A DNA stretch of 44,387 nucleotides from Acutalibacter sp. 1XD8-33 (GTDB lineage Bacteria; Bacillota; Clostridia; Oscillospirales; Acutalibacteraceae), in the NCBI RefSeq assembly GCF_003612555.1, contig NZ_RAZF01000023.1, positions 1 through 44,387 on the forward strand. The letters are read 5' to 3'. The notes under the pieces are model-generated. The model was not told the DNA's origin and searched no databases. It saw only the letters and a list, made by a program, of their open reading frames with translations. This document shows positions 40,663 through 44,387 of the stretch, piece after piece (within the stretch, counting starts at the first letter, position 1; each line of letters starts with the position of its first letter). The translations under genes were made by a program, and so were the position numbers.

Positions 40663-40704
40663 AAAGCCAGCATAAGAAGCAGAAACGCTTCTTACGCTGG
40701 CTTT
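40663..40704 (+). terminator. Strong hairpin between tnpV and the sigma-factor gene
   Basis: An 18-base stem, 40663-40680 with 40687-40704, with one mismatch and an AGAAAC loop; the second arm ends in TTT. It lies about 200 bases upstream of the sigma-factor ATG, so it may be a terminator of earlier transcripts or an attenuator. Confidence 0.7.
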
Positions 40705-40902
40705 GCCTTTGCTATTCCCCATAAGTTGTGTTCCAATAATGTTTTCAAATTATCTCCTTATGTGGTGACAGCCTTTGCGGTTTTTCTTTTGTCGTTTTTT
40801 ATCAGATTATGCCGCAGAGCTGTTTCTGCTGTTGGCTGTCGTTCGCCGCCTTTCCAATCTGAATTTTAACATTTTCAAAATTTCAGATTGGAGGAAAAAA
40901 GA

Positions 40903-41328
40903 ATGGCATACAACAACGGACGGGAGAATAGGAAATGGCTTATCTGGAAAGAAGCCGAGGAAAAAATATTTCGGGAGCATGGAGTTGACGAAACCACCAC
41001 CCCGCAAATCCGCACAGACGACAGGGCAGACTTCAATTCCAACAGGCGGTTTTACCATTGGACAAGCAATTTCGGCGAATACCTTGAGGAGATGGCAGAC
41101 AGGGAGCGGGATACCGAGGTAAAGACTGTTTCTGATTTACTAGACGAGATTGAGGACGAAACTTTGTATCAGGCATTGCTTACGGTGGACAGGCGTATCT
41201 TGCAAATTATCCTGCTGAAAATGCAGGGCTATTCCACAAAGGAAATTGCCCCGCTTGTTGGATTGACAACAGGGGCTATCTATGCACGGTTAGACCATCT
41301 GCGGAAAAAGCTGCGGAAGATTTTATAA
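40903..41328 (+). CDS. Sigma-70-like factor of conjugative-element type
   Basis: 141 residues from ATG 40903 (GGAGG eight bases upstream). The N-terminus MAYNNGRENRKWLIWKEAEE is typical of the small sigma-like proteins in Tn916/Tn1549-type elements. Region 4 is visible as RRILQIILLKMQGYSTKEIA followed by PLVGLTTGAIYARLDHLRKK. It likely directs transcription of transfer genes. A hairpin (41360-41391) ends its transcript. Confidence 0.8.
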   Translation: MAYNNGRENRKWLIWKEAEEKIFREHGVDETTTPQIRTDDRADFNSNRRFYHWTSNFGEYLEEMADRERDTEVKTVSDLLDEIEDETLYQALLTVDRRILQIILLKMQGYSTKEIAPLVGLTTGAIYARLDHLRKKLRKIL

Positions 41329-41359
41329 GCATCTAATATAGGCGGTTTTTCAGCGGGCT

Positions 41360-41391
41360 ATTGGATGGAAGATAAAATTCTCCCATCCAAT
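41360..41391 (+). terminator. Terminator after the sigma-factor gene
   Basis: ATTGGATGG (41360-41368) pairs perfectly with CCATCCAAT (41383-41391), followed by TTTAAAATT. Confidence 0.6.
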
Positions 41392-41451
41392 TTAAAATTA
41401 AATGAATAAAAATCCTGTCCACAGGGAATACTAAAAAGTTTACCTAAAATC

Positions 41452-41479
41452 TTGACACAAATATAGTCGCTATGATATT
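41452..41479 (+). promoter_or_regulatory. Promoter of the DUF6194 gene
   Basis: TTGACA (41452-41457) is followed after 16 bases by GATATT (41474-41479). A GGAGA site lies seven bases before the ATG at 41531. Confidence 0.55.
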
Positions 41480-41530
41480 CTGAAATACTCATAGGAGAAT
41501 TAGAAGTAAGTCAGAAATGGAGATGTCAGA

Positions 41531-41980
41531 ATGACACCAGATAAAATATTGAATTACTGCCTTCAAAATCTTGAGGGGACAGTCTTAGTTGAGAGTTGGG
41601 GCGAAAAAGGGATTTTCTATAACCCAGACCATGTGCTGAAGCGTGGCGTTTATATATTGACGGTTAAGGAAAAGAACGGTGATAATGACAAAGGTTCTGA
41701 TTTAAACAGAGAGAATGTCTACCGTGTGAATCTGGGAATACGGAAAAGCACTTTTGCGGAATTGTTTGGGGCAGTCCCAAAACGTCCGCCGGCGGGCGGT
41801 GTTGTAGATATGGATTATGACTTTACCGTATTGAATGAGATACTCCCCCATCCTGTTTACGCATGGATGGCGTGGATATGTGCATTGAACCCCTCTGAAC
41901 AGACATTCGAGGAATTGAAACCATATATCCAAGAAGCCTACGAGTATGCAAGGGAGAAATTTAAGAAACGCAGGAAATAA
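41531..41980 (+). CDS. DUF6194 family protein
   Basis: 149 residues. VYRVNLGIRKSTFAELFGAV, the YDFTVLNEILPHPVYAWMAW block and LNPSEQTFEELKPYIQEAYE are typical of DUF6194 (an MmcQ/YjbR-like fold is plausible). It has its own promoter and ribosome binding site and looks like cargo between two transfer modules. No catalytic role is known. The gene is intact. Confidence 0.8.
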   Translation: MTPDKILNYCLQNLEGTVLVESWGEKGIFYNPDHVLKRGVYILTVKEKNGDNDKGSDLNRENVYRVNLGIRKSTFAELFGAVPKRPPAGGVVDMDYDFTVLNEILPHPVYAWMAWICALNPSEQTFEELKPYIQEAYEYAREKFKKRRK

Positions 41981-42555
41981 TCTTGAAGATTGAAAATGAA
42001 ATAGCACATAGATGGAAGAATGAAATGTCAGCCAATGGACAAGGCTGACTGCCGCCGAACGTATGCTGCCCTTTTCGGCTGGCGTGTGGCAGCAAGATTT
42101 TGAATCCCAAAGCCGTTACATAGCATTGCGAATCCGAGCAGGAGAAAAAACTCCTGTCATTCGTGGTGCAGTGTAGCGGCTTTTTCATTTATCCAAAAGT
42201 CAAGAAAAACCGAATCCAGAACGGAGGTGGAAAGGACACAGGATTTTCTTTTCGGCGGGTCAGACAGGCGTTAAGAATGCCGCTGCACAGGAAATAGGGT
42301 TCCCGAAAAGTCGCTAGACTTTTTGGGAGAAGGAGGAGCAGTGAAGTGAGTGATTTTCCGTGCTTGCACGGAAATGAGCGATACGGAACTTGTGACGACG
42401 CGTCCACAGAGATAGCGACGCGTCCACAGAGATAGCGAGCATCGGATTGTGTCAGCCACAATCCCAATCCATGCTGCTTGCGGGCATGGACTAACTCAGG
42501 GGACAGCCCCTGAATACCCCGAAGAAAGGAATTTAAGACTGGAGGATTAAGGAAA
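41981..42555. other. Region upstream of the second mobC: candidate oriT and tandem repeat
   Basis: No gene is supported. CCCGAAAAGTC (42302-42312) pairs with GACTTTTTGGG (42317-42327) around GCTA, with one G-T pair, a plausible oriT hairpin. A 20-base unit starting CGACGCGTCCACAGAG is duplicated in tandem at 42396-42415 and 42416-42435. Short inverted repeats near 42050-42180 complete the stretch. The position before mobC and the relaxase matches the first mobilization system (33561-33590). Confidence 0.5.
42396..42435. repeat. Perfect tandem duplication of a 20-base unit
   Basis: CGACGCGTCCACAGAGATAG occurs twice back to back (42396-42415, 42416-42435). It contains the palindrome ACGCGT. 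It lies in the presumed transfer-origin region. Confidence 0.8.
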
Positions 42556-42912
42556 ATGAGCAGAGAAAAATCAGAAAAGGAAGTGCGGAATGTCCCGATT
42601 ACCGTCCGATTGAATGAGGAAGAACATGAAAAATTAAAGCAGTGCGCCGCAGCTTGCGGTCTGTCCGCAGCAGAATTTATGCGTCAGTTATGCAAGGGAA
42701 ACGCCCCACAGCCCAAGCCTAAAACCGAGTTTTGGGAGCTGATAAACAAGCTCTATGAAGTGCATGATGCTTTCAAAAAGTGCGTTCCATACTATCCAAC
42801 CGCCGCCGAAATCTGTAAGGAGATTGAGGATTTTATCTTAGAACTGCAACAAAAAACAACTCTCCCACAACGATTTAGCGTAGAAGAATTGACGGAACAG
42901 GGGGCGGTCTGA
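42556..42912 (+). CDS. mobC: MobC-like relaxosome accessory protein (second)
   Basis: 118 residues. NVPITVRLNEEEHEKLKQCA, ACGLSAAEFMRQLCKG is a ribbon-helix-helix DNA-binding motif; the rest is helical. GGAGGATTAAGGAAA precedes the ATG. The relaxase gene starts one base after its stop. It is only distantly similar to the MobC at 33179-33481, so the two mobilization modules are not recent copies. Confidence 0.8.
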   Translation: MSREKSEKEVRNVPITVRLNEEEHEKLKQCAAACGLSAAEFMRQLCKGNAPQPKPKTEFWELINKLYEVHDAFKKCVPYYPTAAEICKEIEDFILELQQKTTLPQRFSVEELTEQGAV

Positions 42913-42913
42913 T

Positions 42914-44266
42914 ATGGCGACAACGAGCTTATGGCATATCAAAGGGCGGTTGAAAGACCTCATTGATTATGTGGAAAATCCAGAAAGGACAGTGCCGAAT
43001 GAAGATATGCAGGACTTTTTTGACGTGTTCTCCTATGTGAAGAATCCGTTAAAAACAAACGAGGGCGAGTATGTTTCCGCAATCAACTGTCTGAAAGAAA
43101 CCGCCTTGCAGCAGATGATTTTGACGAAGAAACAGTACCAAAAGACAGGCGGATATATCGCATGGCACGGCTACCAGAGCTTCAAGCCAGACGAAGTAAC
43201 ACCCGAACAGTGCCATGAAATCGGCTTAAAATTGGCAAGGGAAATGTGGGGCGACAAGTACCAGATAATCGTTGCCATCCACCTTGACAAAGGACATCTC
43301 CACAACCATTTCTGCTTTAACTCCGTTTCTTATCTGGATGGGAGCAAATACAATTACTCAAAATCGGAGCAGAAAAAGTTGCGGGAAGTGTCCGACCGCT
43401 TATGCCGAGAGTACGGATTATCGGTGATTGAAAATCCCAAGAAAGCCCCTGCAAGACCGCTGTATCTGGATGAAAAGAACGGAAAGCCGACAAGATACAA
43501 CGTCTATCGGGAGGATTTAAGGGAGGCAATCAACGGGAGCAGGGATTTACAGCACATGATGAAATACCTTGCCGACAAGGGATATGAAATTGATTTTTCG
43601 GGCAGCCATTGGAAAATGAAGCTGCCGCAGTACAAGCATTTCACAAGGTTAGACACGCTTGACGAGCGGTTGACTCCCGATTTTATACAGTCATGTTTGA
43701 GGGGAGCGTACAAACTTGGGAACTACAAAGCGAGGATTTCCTACTCTCCCCATATGCCAGAGCAGTATAAAAACGCATGGAAGCCGCATCAGAAAACCAC
43801 GGGAATCTTAGCGTTATATTACTACTGGTGCTACCAGTTAGGGATATTCCCCAAAGGCACGGACTACAAGCCGACAAGCCCGCTGATGAAAGAGGAGCTT
43901 CGGAAACTGGACGAGATTACCGCACAGGTACGGTATATGTCAAAGCATAATATCTCTACACTCTCCGACTTACACGCCGACAGGGAGCAAAACCAGAGTG
44001 AAATGAATAAACTGATTGACTACCGACAGCATTTGCGGAACAAGGTACGCCGTACCACACCAGCCGAAAAAGAAAGAATTCGGGAAGAAAAGCAGGGCGT
44101 GACGGAGCTTAGGAAACGTCTGAAATATGCAGACGGGATTGAAAAACGCTCTGCCCATATCGACAACTGCCTAGACCAAATCCATGACACGATTGAAAAT
44201 CAGCGGTTAAATCGGCAGAAACAGCCAATTAAAACAGACCGCAGGAGGGAGGAATTATTGCGATGA
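42914..44266 (+). CDS. MobP-type relaxase (second), Tn1549-like
   Basis: 450 residues. ATTSLWHIKGRLKDLIDYVE, YIAWHGYQSFKPDEVTPEQC and the catalytic metal site HLDKGHLHNHFCFNSVSY show a MOBP relaxase; the last 150 residues form a long charged coiled coil. It starts conjugative transfer by nicking oriT. The frame is intact, unlike the relaxase at 31894-33178. Its stop overlaps the next ATG by four bases (ATGA). It is the first part of a transfer operon that continues beyond the window. Confidence 0.85.
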   Translation: MATTSLWHIKGRLKDLIDYVENPERTVPNEDMQDFFDVFSYVKNPLKTNEGEYVSAINCLKETALQQMILTKKQYQKTGGYIAWHGYQSFKPDEVTPEQCHEIGLKLAREMWGDKYQIIVAIHLDKGHLHNHFCFNSVSYLDGSKYNYSKSEQKKLREVSDRLCREYGLSVIENPKKAPARPLYLDEKNGKPTRYNVYREDLREAINGSRDLQHMMKYLADKGYEIDFSGSHWKMKLPQYKHFTRLDTLDERLTPDFIQSCLRGAYKLGNYKARISYSPHMPEQYKNAWKPHQKTTGILALYYYWCYQLGIFPKGTDYKPTSPLMKEELRKLDEITAQVRYMSKHNISTLSDLHADREQNQSEMNKLIDYRQHLRNKVRRTTPAEKERIREEKQGVTELRKRLKYADGIEKRSAHIDNCLDQIHDTIENQRLNRQKQPIKTDRRREELLR

Positions 44267-44387
44267 GCAGACTGTCCGTGGAAGAAATACAGGCGATTAT
44301 GGAGTCCTGCAAACAAAAGTCAAGCCCCAAGATAGAGGAAATAGAAAATTTTTTAGAAAATGAAAAAGTGTATACCAAACCAAGCCT
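44263..44387 (+). CDS. Transfer-operon protein, partial (N-terminus only)
   Basis: 41 residues are visible: MSRLSVEEIQAIMESCKQKS followed by a charged helix. GGAGGGAGGAATT precedes the ATG, which overlaps the relaxase stop (ATGA), so it is co-translated. Too little is seen to name a family. Confidence 0.55.
   Translation, partial: MSRLSVEEIQAIMESCKQKSSPKIEEIENFLENEKVYTKPS

Noticed and set aside
1-44387. rRNA or tRNA genes
   Set aside because: I looked for conserved tRNA arms and rRNA segments, particularly near the integrases, and saw none that I could support.

Overview
The window looks like an accessory region from a gut Clostridia genome of the Oscillospiraceae/Lachnospiraceae kind. The basis is AGGAGG-type ribosome binding sites, TnpV/TnpW/TnpX-like transposon proteins, Agr-like and lantibiotic-immunity genes, and small Clostridia-typical families (DUF6061, DUF6194, KTR-domain protein). 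It is a stack of mobile elements. Base composition changes sharply: the phage part (1-10.4 kb) and the MobV segment are GC-rich, the defence genes (15.6-20.7 kb) are AT-rich, and the right part (25-44 kb) is intermediate.

Region A (1-10.46 kb) is a decaying prophage of contractile-tail type, read mainly on the minus strand: tail sheath, small structural genes, scaffold and protease remnants, a portal with an amber codon and an apparent internal deletion, a small-terminase remnant, a long primase-helicase, and SNF2 helicase and HNH remnants. No major capsid or large terminase gene is visible. A hicAB toxin-antitoxin pair sits on the opposite strand where the large terminase would be expected. 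Small palindromic elements are scattered through the phage genes, two of them apparently in frame inside the primase.

Region B (10.47-14.9 kb) is a mobilizable-element remnant: two oppositely oriented serine-recombinase fragments, a TnpW-like protein, a small HTH-like regulator, a MobV relaxase with a candidate oriT just upstream, and two XRE regulators.

Region C (14.9-22.5 kb) is the most interesting part. An XRE gene faces a SLOG-family gene across a consensus promoter that carries a perfect inverted repeat. Next come a single-chain restriction-methylation-specificity protein, a TIR-domain protein and a DUF4062 protein, closed by a terminator. A DUF6061 gene and a tyrosine integrase, frameshifted in an A/T homopolymer, follow. 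This reads as an integrase-associated cargo island with a candidate defence cassette.

Region D (22.5-25.3 kb) is a large Sel1-repeat lipoprotein gene flanked by two near-identical direct repeats of about 30 bp.

Region E (25.4-44.4 kb) is a mosaic of two mobilization systems. The first has TnpV, an AgrA/AgrC-like pair, a large serine recombinase, TnpW, ParB, a frameshifted MobP relaxase and MobC. Next is a complete lantibiotic self-protection module (ABC transporter, immunity lipoprotein, two-component system) with no biosynthesis genes and an identical 22-bp sequence at each end. The last part has an excisionase-like gene, a second TnpV copy in inverted orientation, a sigma factor, DUF6194, and a second MobC/relaxase pair running off the right edge.
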